Assembly (NCBI GenBank): GCA_016707705.1
Contig: JADJHD010000005.1
Coordinates: forward strand, 237,990 to 301,989
Direction: 5' to 3'
Source of the DNA: Bacteroidales bacterium
GTDB taxonomy: Bacteria; Bacteroidota; Bacteroidia; Bacteroidales; UBA4417
Length of the DNA: 64,000 nucleotides
The notes under the pieces are model-generated. The model did not search any database. It saw nothing but the letters and a program-made list of their open reading frames with translations, and was not told where the DNA came from. Every line of letters starts with the position of its first letter. Within the stretch, counting starts at the first letter, position 1. The translations under genes and the position numbers were made by a program. Of this stretch, positions 1 to 8,542 are shown one piece after another.

Positions 1-99
1 ATTTGGCAGGCGATAATTTCCTTCAGGTTTCATTATTTGAGAATTCATCAATTAAAAAATTGCAATCAGAATCTGAAACCGTATGGTGCAATGTAAAAT

Positions 100-136
100 T
101 CATCAGGGGAAGTTCTGTTAAAACTCCCCCTGATGA
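100..136 (-). terminator. Hairpin downstream of sod, likely terminator
   Basis: A perfect 10-bp inverted repeat (tcatcagggg at 100-109 and its complement at 127-136) with a further short agtt/aact pairing inside the loop lies just past the stop codon of the superoxide dismutase gene. On the minus strand it is followed by a moderately T-rich stretch rather than a clean U-run, so intrinsic termination is likely but not certain. The remaining first 100 bases show nothing else recognisable. Confidence 0.6.
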
Positions 137-143
137 TAATGGA

Positions 144-755
144 TTAACCTATAATTTTAAGGTAGTTTTCATTGGCCTTTTCCCAGTTAACAATGCTGAA
201 AAATGCATTGATGTAGTCTGGGCGGCGGTTCTGATACTTCAGGTAATAAGCATGTTCCCAAACATCGAGTCCAAGAACCGGCTGACCTTTGCACTCGGCA
301 ATATCCATAAGTGGATTGTCCTGATTGGCGCTGGAACAAACACAAAGTTTACCGTTATTGTCGACAGAGAGCCAAGCCCAGCCGCTTCCGAAACGATTTG
401 CTGCTGCGTCGCTGAACTGAGTTTTAAAGGCCTCGTAGGAGCCATATACTGCTTTGATTTCTTCTCCCAGTTTGCCAACGGCCTCTCCACCGCCTTTTGG
501 TGACAGGATTTCCCAGAAAAGGTTGTGGTTGTATAGTCCGCCACCGTGATTGCGGAAAGCTGCTGGCAGAGTGCTCATTGATTTAAACAACTCTTCGAGG
601 CTCTTGCCATCATGTTCGGTGTTGGCAATTGCAGCAGTAAACTTGTCAAAATAGGTTTTATGATGTTTGGAGTGATGAATCTCCATGGTCTGACGGTCAA
701 TAAATGGTTCCAGTGCGTCGTAAGCGTAAGGTAATTCAGGAAAACTGTAATTCAT
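144..755 (-). CDS. sodB: Superoxide dismutase, Fe/Mn family
   Basis: Converts superoxide to oxygen and hydrogen peroxide in the cytoplasm. The 203-residue length is normal for the family. Metal ligands are visible: His27 in MEIHHSKHHKTYF, a second His in LYNHNLFWEIL, and the Asp/His pair in GLDVWEHAYYLKY. The active-site Gln sits in ANQDNPLMD, the position typical of Mn-type or cambialistic enzymes, so metal use cannot be fixed from sequence and the symbol is provisional. The ATG is preceded by an inverted repeat (tagact/agtcta, 776-800) that might bind a regulator. It is monocistronic, with a hairpin right after the stop. Its presence suggests exposure to oxygen although other genes here look anaerobic. 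Confidence 0.93.
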   Translation of the reverse strand: MNYSFPELPYAYDALEPFIDRQTMEIHHSKHHKTYFDKFTAAIANTEHDGKSLEELFKSMSTLPAAFRNHGGGLYNHNLFWEILSPKGGGEAVGKLGEEIKAVYGSYEAFKTQFSDAAANRFGSGWAWLSVDNNGKLCVCSSANQDNPLMDIAECKGQPVLGLDVWEHAYYLKYQNRRPDYINAFFSIVNWEKANENYLKIIG

Positions 756-861
756 GTTGTTTCAGTTGTTATGATTAGACTTTAGTTTAGATTCAGTCTA
801 CATAACAATACCTGATCTGAAAGGTTCAGAGTATTAACAAATATTAGGAATAGGAGGAGGC

Positions 862-3447
862 TTAGAATTCGGCGATTAATTTTACATTAACCTGCCTGGG
901 CGTGAGGTAATTAGGTACTCCATACTGATTGCCGTTATAATCCCTGACCCAGTTGTAGGAGATGGTGTTGGAAACCTGAAGCAAATTCAGGACTTCGAGG
1001 GAAGCCCAGAGTGCCTTGAAGCCCTTGAAAAAGGTTGGTAATGGCTTTTTGGTTGCCTGTCCGATAAGCTGTTTGCTTAGGCCAATGTCTACCCTCACGT
1101 ATTGTGACATGCGGTGAGTATGCGTATAGATGGGAGTGAAAGGAGCCCCTGTTGGCAAGCCACTTCCGAAATAGGCACCCAGATTCATTTTATAGGTGGG
1201 ATTACTGGGCAGGTAGTCCTGGAAGAACAATCCAAAGGTTATTCTCTGGTCAGTGGGACGGGGAATGAAGCCCGGGTAAACTGTAAGAGTGTCCTTGATA
1301 GTTTTATCCTGATCAACTCCTGCTTCTATCAGCTCTCCTGCCGGATTATAATATTCAAGGTAAGAGTCGTCATACAGGTCTTCAGCTGTTTTCATTATAG
1401 AAAGGCTGGCCCATGATTCGATTCCTTTAACAAATTCACCATTTACCTTCATATCGATTCCGGCGGCGTAGCCTTTTGATCCATTTATCCCCAGGTAACG
1501 AATCCTGACATTATCCACTTCATAGGGGACAAGGTCCTTCATGTATTTATAGTAGACCTCGGTGACAAATTTAAACCGGCGATCCCAGGCCTGGAAATTG
1601 AGATCGCTGCCAAGCACGAAATGAATCGATTTCTGAGCCTTAAGGTTGGGGTTAATGGAATCTTCCAGGTTTCTGAGTTCCCTGTAAAAGGGAGGCTGAT
1701 AATAGTATCCTGTAGAGAATCGGAAGAGTATGTCCTTTTTCCAGTTAGGTTTATAGGAGAGGGTAGCTCTCGGACTCGCCAGAAACTGTTTATTGTAATC
1801 CCAGTATTGGAATCTTACACCTGCAGTCAGAGCCAGATGTGAGGAATCAGATTTGAAATCCCATGTATTTTGGGCAAAGGCGGTATACCTGTTCGTTGAG
1901 AGTTTAGCCTCAGACTGAACATGGTAGCTCAGGTAAAGGTCATCGAGGTTGCCTGACTGGCCCAGGGTACCCGGATCATAGGGGAGGGAATACCCGGCGG
2001 AATCAACCATATACCACTCCTTCAGCTTGTCGTTGATGAATTCATGCTGGTATTTGAAGCCCCATTGTGCAAAACTGTTCCTGTAATTCAGGCTGTAGCG
2101 GTTTTCGATGTTCACCACAGTCATGGCAAGCTTGTTTCTTGCATGGTTAATGTAATTCCCAACACCCTTGGTCTCGATAACTTCGATGGAGTCATAGTCG
2201 GCCGGCTGGTTCTCGAGTAATCCAATCCAGTATTGAGCCTGAATGTCAAATGATTCCTGTTCCAATGAACGGTAAGCAGAGGTTATCCATTTTACCTGCA
2301 GATTTTTATTGGGTTTGTGGGTAAGGGTGACAGCACCCATCATGCTGCGGTAGCGGTCCAGTTCCTGTCCGTCGAAATAAATGTTTAGTCTTAGAGGCTG
2401 ATAGAGGGTGCCAAAGTTGGTTTCCCTTGATTCAGGGACAAGTGTGTAAGAATTGCTGGAAAGGTACGCGAGGACTGATAATTCCAGTTCTTCATTAATG
2501 TCGTAGGTAAGAAGACTTTGAAGGTCGAGAAAGACAGGGCGGTAGCTGCCTTTGGTATCCAGTCCGTTAAGCAGGTACTGGCTGGTTTTGTAGCGGGCTC
2601 CTGCCAGATAGGTAAAACGGTTGTTATCGGAAGCCCCTTCAACGTGAATATTGGTGCCAAGAAGGCTTGCTGAAGCCGAGGCTGCAAATTCTGAGGGATG
2701 CTTATAGCGGATATCAAGCGCTGAGGAAAGCTTATCGCCGTATTTGGCATCGAATCCACCGGCAGAAAACAGAACAGAGGAAACAAGGTCTGAATTCAGA
2801 AAGCTCAGTCCTTCCTGCTGTCCTGACCTTACCAGGAAGGGGCGGTAGATTTCTATATCGTTGACATAAACAAGGTTTTCATCGAAATTGCCACCCCTTA
2901 CCGAGTACTGGGAGCTTAATTCGTTATTGGAAACAACCCCGGGCATGGTTTTAAGCAGTGATTCTATCCCACCTCCGGCCGAAGGAAGGGCTATAGCTGC
3001 TTTGGGGTTAAGCCTGTTCAGGTTTGAATTTCGAAGTTGCTTATCCTCGATGGTAATGCTTCCCAATTGCACAGCTTTCTCATTCAATTGATGGTCGATG
3101 CGTCTTTTCTCACCCGGAGACAATTCAAATTTCAGGGTGTCAGACTTATAGCCAAGAGAGGAGATGACGAGCCTGCAGGGTTTGGAGGCGGGAATAGCAA
3201 GTGAATAGGAGCCATCACGGGCAGTTGAGGTGCCTCCCGACTGTCCCAAAATAGACAGATTTACGAATTCAAGTGGACGATTCAGTTCGTCGGTGATTTT
3301 GCCAAAGATACTTGCCTGCTGGGCTTCTGTGATGAGGGAACACAACAAGGCAATGAATAGGAATAGGTACTTTCCTGAAAACCTTAGCCTGAAATGGGCA
3401 TAACTTCCTAAGGATGATTTGCTAAGAGCGGAAATGAAGATATGCAT
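862..3447 (-). CDS. TonB-dependent outer-membrane receptor with CarboxypepD-like N-terminus
   Basis: An 861-residue outer-membrane receptor. After a hydrophobic signal segment (about residues 27-43, ending in TEAQ) comes a CarboxypepD_reg-like beta-sandwich (about 45-125: IFGKITDELNRPLEFVNLSI), then a plug domain (about 150-265, with GGIESLLKTMPGV and YSVRGGNFDENLVYVNDIEI) and a long beta-barrel ending in the terminal Phe typical of outer-membrane proteins (LIAEF). No SusD-like partner lies beside it, so it is not an ordinary polysaccharide-utilisation SusC. The substrate is unknown; siderophore, peptide or cofactor uptake are all possible. The annotated start precedes the signal peptide by about 25 residues and a downstream start is possible. 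The upstream neighbour on the same strand, 122 bases away, also has a CarboxypepD-like domain. Confidence 0.92.
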   Translation of the reverse strand: MHIFISALSKSSLGSYAHFRLRFSGKYLFLFIALLCSLITEAQQASIFGKITDELNRPLEFVNLSILGQSGGTSTARDGSYSLAIPASKPCRLVISSLGYKSDTLKFELSPGEKRRIDHQLNEKAVQLGSITIEDKQLRNSNLNRLNPKAAIALPSAGGGIESLLKTMPGVVSNNELSSQYSVRGGNFDENLVYVNDIEIYRPFLVRSGQQEGLSFLNSDLVSSVLFSAGGFDAKYGDKLSSALDIRYKHPSEFAASASASLLGTNIHVEGASDNNRFTYLAGARYKTSQYLLNGLDTKGSYRPVFLDLQSLLTYDINEELELSVLAYLSSNSYTLVPESRETNFGTLYQPLRLNIYFDGQELDRYRSMMGAVTLTHKPNKNLQVKWITSAYRSLEQESFDIQAQYWIGLLENQPADYDSIEVIETKGVGNYINHARNKLAMTVVNIENRYSLNYRNSFAQWGFKYQHEFINDKLKEWYMVDSAGYSLPYDPGTLGQSGNLDDLYLSYHVQSEAKLSTNRYTAFAQNTWDFKSDSSHLALTAGVRFQYWDYNKQFLASPRATLSYKPNWKKDILFRFSTGYYYQPPFYRELRNLEDSINPNLKAQKSIHFVLGSDLNFQAWDRRFKFVTEVYYKYMKDLVPYEVDNVRIRYLGINGSKGYAAGIDMKVNGEFVKGIESWASLSIMKTAEDLYDDSYLEYYNPAGELIEAGVDQDKTIKDTLTVYPGFIPRPTDQRITFGLFFQDYLPSNPTYKMNLGAYFGSGLPTGAPFTPIYTHTHRMSQYVRVDIGLSKQLIGQATKKPLPTFFKGFKALWASLEVLNLLQVSNTISYNWVRDYNGNQYGVPNYLTPRQVNVKLIAEF

Positions 3448-3569
3448 GCAGGATTAAATTCGTAGAATTTTAAGTAAACGTCATTCCGGAATGAATAGTA
3501 TAGAAGTGCCGGAAAGAAATCTTCCGCTAAAATAACAAGATAAGAAACAAGAAGGGGGAATAGATAGTC

Positions 3570-4226
3570 TTAATATTTCTTCTTGAAGTCACCGCGTTTC
3601 CATGCCTGAATGAATTTGGCCCAGGCAATGGGGTTCAGAAGATTGTTGGGTACGGTTTGTCCGGCATAGTAAAGCCTGTCGGTGGAGCGGTCAACGTAAT
3701 TGCGGTAGTTCTGTGCCCCGTTCATGCCAAATTTCTCAGGATCATAGTTTCTTGGATCCATATCCCGCATTTCCATATAAGCCAGGTTTTTCTTGGCAAT
3801 TTCAATATCATCATCAGGAATGTTAAGCTTGATGAAAGCTCGCCTGAATTGTTCCTTTGTAGGCCAGGGATAGATGACAGTTTCAGCCAGCATAATCGTA
3901 TCCGACGACATCACCTGAATCAGAGAATATCGATTGGAGCTCAAGGTGTCGGGAATCCGGTAGTTAACCTTCTTGAAACCCATAGCTGAAAAAGAGATCA
4001 TGTCATTTTTTCGTACCACTATAGAGAAGAATCCCCAATAATCGGTGGTGGTACCGCGTCCGGTTTTTTCAACGGCAATATTTGCAAAGGGCACGGGCCT
4101 AAGGCTGTCGGCAGTGATTACCACACCTGAAAACTGTACAAGTTCGTTTTCAAGACGCTGAGCTTTGGCTATACTGCTAATGAGCATTGCCAGGATGAAG
4201 AAGGAAAGAAGTCGGAGTTTCGTCAT
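3570..4226 (-). CDS. Secreted CarboxypepD_reg-like domain protein
   Basis: A 218-residue exported protein with a signal peptide (residues 1-22, ending in IAKAQ) and one CarboxypepD_reg-like domain (about 30-105: FSGVVITADSLRPVPFANIAV, then GTTTDYWGFFSIVV). The C-terminal half is polar and rich in Tyr, Asn and Arg, and I do not recognise it. There is no T9SS sorting domain. Such proteins are common in Bacteroidota envelopes, but their individual roles are mostly unknown. It precedes the TonB receptor on the same strand with a 122-base gap and may or may not be cotranscribed with it. Confidence 0.8.
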   Translation of the reverse strand: MTKLRLLSFFILAMLISSIAKAQRLENELVQFSGVVITADSLRPVPFANIAVEKTGRGTTTDYWGFFSIVVRKNDMISFSAMGFKKVNYRIPDTLSSNRYSLIQVMSSDTIMLAETVIYPWPTKEQFRRAFIKLNIPDDDIEIAKKNLAYMEMRDMDPRNYDPEKFGMNGAQNYRNYVDRSTDRLYYAGQTVPNNLLNPIAWAKFIQAWKRGDFKKKY

Positions 4227-4573
4227 CAGTTACAAAGGTATTCCATTTTGGATTTCAGCAGAAATGGCTTATTCCTGATTTTCAGAAATTTTGTTAACGT
4301 TGTTTAATTATAGTTAACAGTTGGAGAACAACGAAGTCAAAACTGCTCTTTGATGGAATTTTTAACATGGCTTTCAGGGAATACAAATGAATCAGGAAAG
4401 CTTGAAGTTATTGGTATTGCAGTGTTCTGGCCAATATCAGGTTCAGTGGAGGGATGGCGAACCTGATAAACACTGTTTGTATACGACTGGAGGGGAGAAT
4501 AGTTACAGGATTGAAACCAACAAAAAAAGCCGTCAATAAATGACAGCTTTCCTATATTTTTTTTGAAGGAAGT
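4227..4573. other. Intergenic region between the CarboxypepD gene and rpmB
   Basis: About 350 bases with no convincing gene. It holds the intrinsic terminator of rpmB near 4520-4552 and, towards the CarboxypepD gene, an AT-rich stretch with gttaac repeats near 4292-4320 that could contain that gene's promoter. The ribosomal protein L33 gene that commonly follows rpmB in related genomes is not here. Confidence 0.6.
4520..4552 (-). terminator. Intrinsic terminator of rpmB
   Basis: aaagc-c-gtca (4526-4535) pairs with tgac-a-gcttt (4541-4550), one mismatch, 5-base loop. On the minus strand the hairpin is followed directly by seven T residues. It lies about 25 bases after the rpmB stop, so rpmB appears to be transcribed alone. 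Confidence 0.85.
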
Positions 4574-4813
4574 TTAGCGGGTGAGGAAACCTTTTTCCCT
4601 GGCTTCTTTCAGACAAGCTGTGATACCGTTCTTGCTGATGGTACGGATAGCCTGAGCTGATACTTTCAAAGTAATCCAGCTTTCGGTTTCAGGGATGAAG
4701 AAACGTTTGGTCTGCAGATTCGGGTAGAATTTGCGTTTGGTTTTGATATTGGAATGGGAAACACTATTTCCAACCATCAGTTTCTTGCCTGTAATTTCAC
4801 ATATTCTTGACAT
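4574..4813 (-). CDS. rpmB: Large ribosomal subunit protein bL28
   Basis: A 79-residue ribosomal protein from the chosen start (MSRICEITGKK), the usual bL28 beginning; an upstream in-frame ATG at 4831 would add six residues that do not fit the family. Family features are GKKLMVGNSVSHSNIKTKR, RKFYPNLQ and the basic C-terminus. A strong terminator follows at once. In many Bacteroidota rpmB is followed by rpmG and a small DUF4295 gene; neither is present here, so those genes must lie elsewhere. Confidence 0.95.
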   Translation of the reverse strand: MSRICEITGKKLMVGNSVSHSNIKTKRKFYPNLQTKRFFIPETESWITLKVSAQAIRTISKNGITACLKEAREKGFLTR

Positions 4814-5002
4814 GATCTCGTAGTTTTTCAAAAATGGAGTGCAAAGGTCGTAATTAATTTTTAAATATCAAAAGCATCCCTGAAATTTTTTGATTTGCAT
4901 CTCATTCAGTTGTTGGAAATTACCCGGTTTTCATTCTCAAGCCCTTTGCTGGCTTATGTTTTAGCTCATCAGCCCGGTTAAATCCATAATGCTTTTTATG
5001 TC

Positions 5003-6670
5003 TTATTTGTAGCCTTCCTTATGCACGGATTTGACGGATCTGCCGGAAGGATCGTTCAATTTGCTGAAAGAAGCATCCCAAGCAAGAGCTTCAGGGGTGC
5101 TGCAGGCAACTGAAGGAACGGATGGAACACATGATGCTGCAGGGTCGGAGGGGAAATGCTCACTGAAAATAGATCTGTAGTGATATTCTTCCTTCGACAT
5201 CGGAGGATTGATTGGGAAGCGATACTTTGCATTCGCCAACTGTTCATCGGTTACAAGAGTAGTTGCAACCTCCTTGAGGGTATCGATCCAACTATATCCG
5301 ACACCATCGCTGAACTGTTCCTTCTGTCTCCATGCAATGCTTTCCGGCAGATAATCCTCAAAAGTCTTACGCAGAACCCATTTTTCCATTTTCCCATCAA
5401 TCGCCATCTTATCCTGTGGATTCAGACGCATGGCAACATCCATAAATTCCTTATCAAGGAATGGGACTCTTCCTTCAACTCCCCATGCAGCCAGTGATTT
5501 ATTGGCCCTGAGGCAGTCGTAGAGGTGAAGTTTGCTTAGTTTGCGGACGGTTTCCTCGTGAAAAGCTTTGGCATTTGGTGCCTTGTGAAAGTACAGGTAT
5601 CCGCCGAAGATTTCATCAGCTCCTTCACCGGAAAGTACCATCTTGACGCCCATCGATTTAATAACCCTGGCCATCAGATACATAGGCGTCGATGCCCTGA
5701 TTGTGGTAACATCATAGGTTTCAAGATGATAAATCACATCGCGTATGGCATCAAGCCCTTCCTGAATGGTGAAATGAATTTCATGGTGCACGCTTCCAAT
5801 ATGTTCTGCAACTGATCGGGCGGCTGTCAGGTCAGGAGAACCAACAAGTCCGACTGCAAAGGAATGCAACTGTGGCCACCATGCTTCCTGTCTGTTTCCC
5901 GATTCAATCCTCATATGAGAGAATTTCCTGGCTATGGCTGAAATAATAGAGGAATCAAGTCCGCCGGACAAAAGAACTCCATAGGGGACATCCGACATCA
6001 ATTGCCTTTCCACGGCATCCTCAAGTGCATGACGCAGTTGGTTTAAATCAGTGTGATTGTCTTTCACATTATCATATTCGGTCCACTCGCGATTGTACCA
6101 TTTTTTTAGCTTTCCCTCCCTGCTGTCGAGGTAATGACCGGGCAGAAACTCTTCTATCTGGTTGCAAACACCTTCAAGGGCCTTCAATTCTGAAGCAACC
6201 ATGAAATTTCCATTCTGGTCATGGCCAGTATACATGGGAATAATACCAATATGATCGCGGGCTATCAGGTAGCAGTCATTCTCGATATCGTATAGAGCGA
6301 AGGCAAAGATGCCATTCAGATCTTCGAGGAAATTGATTCCTTTTTCACGATAAAGTGCAAGAATGATCTCACAGTCGGATTCAGTGAGGAATTCGTAAGG
6401 CTGAGAAAGTGCTTTCCGCAGTTGGCGATGGTTGTATATTTCTCCATTAACTGCTAGAACCAGTTTGCCATCCTTGCTAAATAAAGGCTGCTTGCCTGAT
6501 GAGGGATCCACAATTGATAAGCGCTCATGAGCAAGAATGGCTTTCTCGCCACAGTATATTCCGGACCAGTCGGGGCCGCGATGACGAAGTTTTGCTGACA
6601 TGGTCAATGCCTTCAGACGCAATTGTGCCGATGGGTTTTTGAGATCAAATATTCCTACGATTCCACACAT
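5003..6670 (-). CDS. asnB: Asparagine synthetase B, glutamine-hydrolysing
   Basis: Makes asparagine from aspartate, glutamine and ATP. Start chosen at the ATG of MCGIVGIF, because Cys2 must become the N-terminal nucleophile of the class II glutaminase domain; a GTG 51 bases upstream is open but would block this. With this start the protein has 555 residues, close to E. coli AsnB. N-terminal glutaminase signatures are HRGPDWSG, RLSIVD and NGEIYNH (about 1-200). The synthetase domain has the pyrophosphatase loop VLLSGGLDSSI and the GEGADEIFGGY motif (about 210-555). The C-terminal tail is Pro/Ser/Val-rich. Transcribed alone; a terminator hairpin of the upstream operon separates it from DUF190. 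Confidence 0.96.
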   Translation of the reverse strand: MCGIVGIFDLKNPSAQLRLKALTMSAKLRHRGPDWSGIYCGEKAILAHERLSIVDPSSGKQPLFSKDGKLVLAVNGEIYNHRQLRKALSQPYEFLTESDCEIILALYREKGINFLEDLNGIFAFALYDIENDCYLIARDHIGIIPMYTGHDQNGNFMVASELKALEGVCNQIEEFLPGHYLDSREGKLKKWYNREWTEYDNVKDNHTDLNQLRHALEDAVERQLMSDVPYGVLLSGGLDSSIISAIARKFSHMRIESGNRQEAWWPQLHSFAVGLVGSPDLTAARSVAEHIGSVHHEIHFTIQEGLDAIRDVIYHLETYDVTTIRASTPMYLMARVIKSMGVKMVLSGEGADEIFGGYLYFHKAPNAKAFHEETVRKLSKLHLYDCLRANKSLAAWGVEGRVPFLDKEFMDVAMRLNPQDKMAIDGKMEKWVLRKTFEDYLPESIAWRQKEQFSDGVGYSWIDTLKEVATTLVTDEQLANAKYRFPINPPMSKEEYHYRSIFSEHFPSDPAASCVPSVPSVACSTPEALAWDASFSKLNDPSGRSVKSVHKEGYK

Positions 6671-6721
6671 AATATTCAGTTTAAGTTCCGTTACCGATTC
6701 AGGCACGGTCAGGTTAAACAC

Positions 6722-6752
6722 AAAAAAGCCCTATGCCTTGCAGGAGGCATTA
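6722..6752 (-). terminator. Terminator of the crcB-DUF190 operon
   Basis: atgcct at 6733-6738 and aggcat at 6745-6750 form a 6-bp stem with a 6-base loop. On the minus strand it is followed by agggc and six T residues. It lies between the DUF190 stop (6871) and the asnB start (6670), isolating asnB from the fluoride-channel pair. Confidence 0.6.
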
Positions 6753-6870
6753 TGGACAAAACGGACAGGTGATGACTGATCCTAATCCAGCGCCGGGCGG
6801 ATATCAGTTTTCAAATAAGGAAAACCAACTGAAATATTCAATAAAACAGAGATAGATAACTGCTTTGTAT

Positions 6871-7227
6871 TCAGGACTTGCTTTTCCCGGCTTTATACAA
6901 AAGTACGTCAATTTTTTCAATAGTTGCAAGTGTTCCGTTGGGTAAGCCTTCTATTTGCGGCTTTATGAGTTCCCAGAATTGCAGGAGTTTCGCAGTGTTA
7001 TCAACGATTTCAAGAATAAGCGGGACTTTTTCGGATACTTCCCAGAATTTATAGGAATGAATCACAGAACTGGAGCCGTATCCCATGATTCCCCTGCTCA
7101 GGGTTGCTCCGGCAAGTCCGTTCTGATGAGCCAGAAGCAGGAGGCTTTCTCCAAGAAGATTATGATTCAGCTTATCGGTTGAACTCATGTAGATTTTCAG
7201 CCGTGATGTTTCATCTGAAGAGTTCAT
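6871..7227 (-). CDS. DUF190 family protein
   Basis: A 118-residue cytoplasmic protein of the DUF190 family (RLKIYMSSTDKLNHNLLGES, then AGATLSRGIMGYGSSSVIHS and the C-terminal IEKIDVLLYKAG). The fold is related to PII-like small regulatory proteins; the function is not established. Its ATG begins directly after the crcB stop codon with no gap, so the two are certainly cotranscribed and probably translationally coupled. DUF190-crcB pairing is recurrent in bacteria and suggests a role in fluoride response or channel modulation (inference). Confidence 0.88.
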   Translation of the reverse strand: MNSSDETSRLKIYMSSTDKLNHNLLGESLLLLAHQNGLAGATLSRGIMGYGSSSVIHSYKFWEVSEKVPLILEIVDNTAKLLQFWELIKPQIEGLPNGTLATIEKIDVLLYKAGKSKS

Positions 7228-7602
7228 CTATATCCATTTAATAATGTTCCTGCCAAGAATAACCATCAATAATCCCAGAAAGAAGCTGCCGGCAGCGTAG
7301 AGACTGAGCTTAAGCCATTCCCGACCCTGCATCAGAAGAAAGGCATCATTGGAAAGAGAGGAGAAGGTGGTAAACCCACCACAGATTCCAACTGCCAGGA
7401 AGAGGCGCATTTCGGCAGAGAACATGCTGCTTCTTTCTGATAATCCATAAATAATCCCAATGAGCAAACTTCCGGCTATGTTAACGGAAAATGTAGCCCA
7501 GGGGAAAGTAGAGTAAGTGTGTGACTGGAAATACAGAGAGGTCATGTACCGAAGCACAGATCCGATAAAACCTCCGAGTCCTACAATTAATATAGCTTTC
7601 AA
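7228..7602 (-). CDS. crcB: Fluoride channel Fluc/CrcB
   Basis: A 124-residue inner-membrane protein with four predicted membrane helices, which works as a dual-topology dimer exporting fluoride. Family motifs are the N-terminal GGFIGSVLRY, the Asn of VNIAGSLLIG and the helix-break signature GICGGFTTFSSLS, which carries the central Na+ site and Phe-box residues. Length is normal. First gene of a two-gene operon with DUF190. I looked for a fluoride riboswitch in the 65 bases before the start and saw no convincing pseudoknot. Confidence 0.94.
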   Translation of the reverse strand: MKAILIVGLGGFIGSVLRYMTSLYFQSHTYSTFPWATFSVNIAGSLLIGIIYGLSERSSMFSAEMRLFLAVGICGGFTTFSSLSNDAFLLMQGREWLKLSLYAAGSFFLGLLMVILGRNIIKWI

Positions 7603-7667
7603 GTTTGCCTGTTTTGGTTTTTTAATGCTTCTGCAATTACATTGCTGCCAGATTAGAGAAATTTCAG

Positions 7668-8522
7668 CTAATCCTGCTTATTAAAGTCGCGAACATAATA
7701 GTTTTTAAGCCTGGATAGGATTTCTGAAGCAATTTCCTCCAGAGATTTGTTGGTGACATCTATGGTGGTCCAGCCACGGTGTCGGTTATAAATGCCTGAA
7801 GCATACATTAGTTCCCTACGCACATGATCAAGACTGGAATAGCTTCCCGTTGAGGATTTCAGGTATTCATCGCGGGTTCTGCGGAGGATTGAAAGTCGTT
7901 CTGGTGTCGTGGTTAGTGCGAAAACCTTGTGATGCGGGAGGGTATTGACGATGTCGGGCAGATCCATATCCATGACCAGAGGGATATTCCCTGTCAGCCA
8001 TCCCATATTTGCCAGATAGATGGTAAGGGGTGTTTTGAAAGTCCTGGAAACACCAATAAGCACTATATCAGCTTTATCCAGTTCTTCTGACCGCAGTCCA
8101 TCATCATGCCGGATGGCGAATTCAATGGCATCGATTCTCTGGAAATAGGCTTTATTCAACTCATGGAAGGCTCCCGGCTTTTCGATGGGGTTGATTGAAA
8201 GATGGCTGGAAATCTGGGAAAGCAGAGGACCCATCAGGTCAATGGTACGGATTGAATAGAGTTTTCCCAGCTCAAGTATTTTGTTTCTGAGTTCGAACGA
8301 AACAACAGTATGTACAATGAAGCATTTGGAATTGAAGATTGAATCAAAAATGCTGACAATCTGTTCTTCCGTCCTGACTTCCGGGTGAATAATGATTTCT
8401 TCCCGGATATTCTCGAATTGAACCAACGCAGCTCTTACAATCTGCTCTGCTGTTTTACCCGTCCCATCCGAAATAATGTGGATGGGGTATTCCATGGTTG
8501 AGAGTTCATCAAATGAAGTCAC
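7668..8522 (-). CDS. PEP synthase / pyruvate phosphate dikinase regulatory protein
   Basis: A 284-residue bifunctional ADP-dependent kinase/pyrophosphorylase of the DUF299 family, which inactivates PEP synthase or PPDK by phosphorylating a Thr near the catalytic His and reverses this with phosphate. Motifs are HIISDGTGKTAEQIVRAAL at the N-terminus and the nucleotide loop IGVSRTFKTPLTIYLANMG. The start could also be the internal ATG at residue 10. The PEP/pyruvate-binding protein at 38.3 kb is not an obvious target because it lacks the swivelling His domain; the real partner probably lies outside the window. Confidence 0.9.
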   Translation of the reverse strand: MTSFDELSTMEYPIHIISDGTGKTAEQIVRAALVQFENIREEIIIHPEVRTEEQIVSIFDSIFNSKCFIVHTVVSFELRNKILELGKLYSIRTIDLMGPLLSQISSHLSINPIEKPGAFHELNKAYFQRIDAIEFAIRHDDGLRSEELDKADIVLIGVSRTFKTPLTIYLANMGWLTGNIPLVMDMDLPDIVNTLPHHKVFALTTTPERLSILRRTRDEYLKSSTGSYSSLDHVRRELMYASGIYNRHRGWTTIDVTNKSLEEIASEILSRLKNYYVRDFNKQD

Positions 8523-8542
8523 GGTATCAGTTTAAGTTACAA

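Noticed and set aside
3..503. 166-codon plus-strand frame at the window start
   Set aside because: It is antisense to the well-supported superoxide dismutase gene and has no family resemblance.
7603..7667. Possible fluoride riboswitch before crcB
   Set aside because: The gap is only 65 bases and no matching pseudoknot or conserved core was seen.
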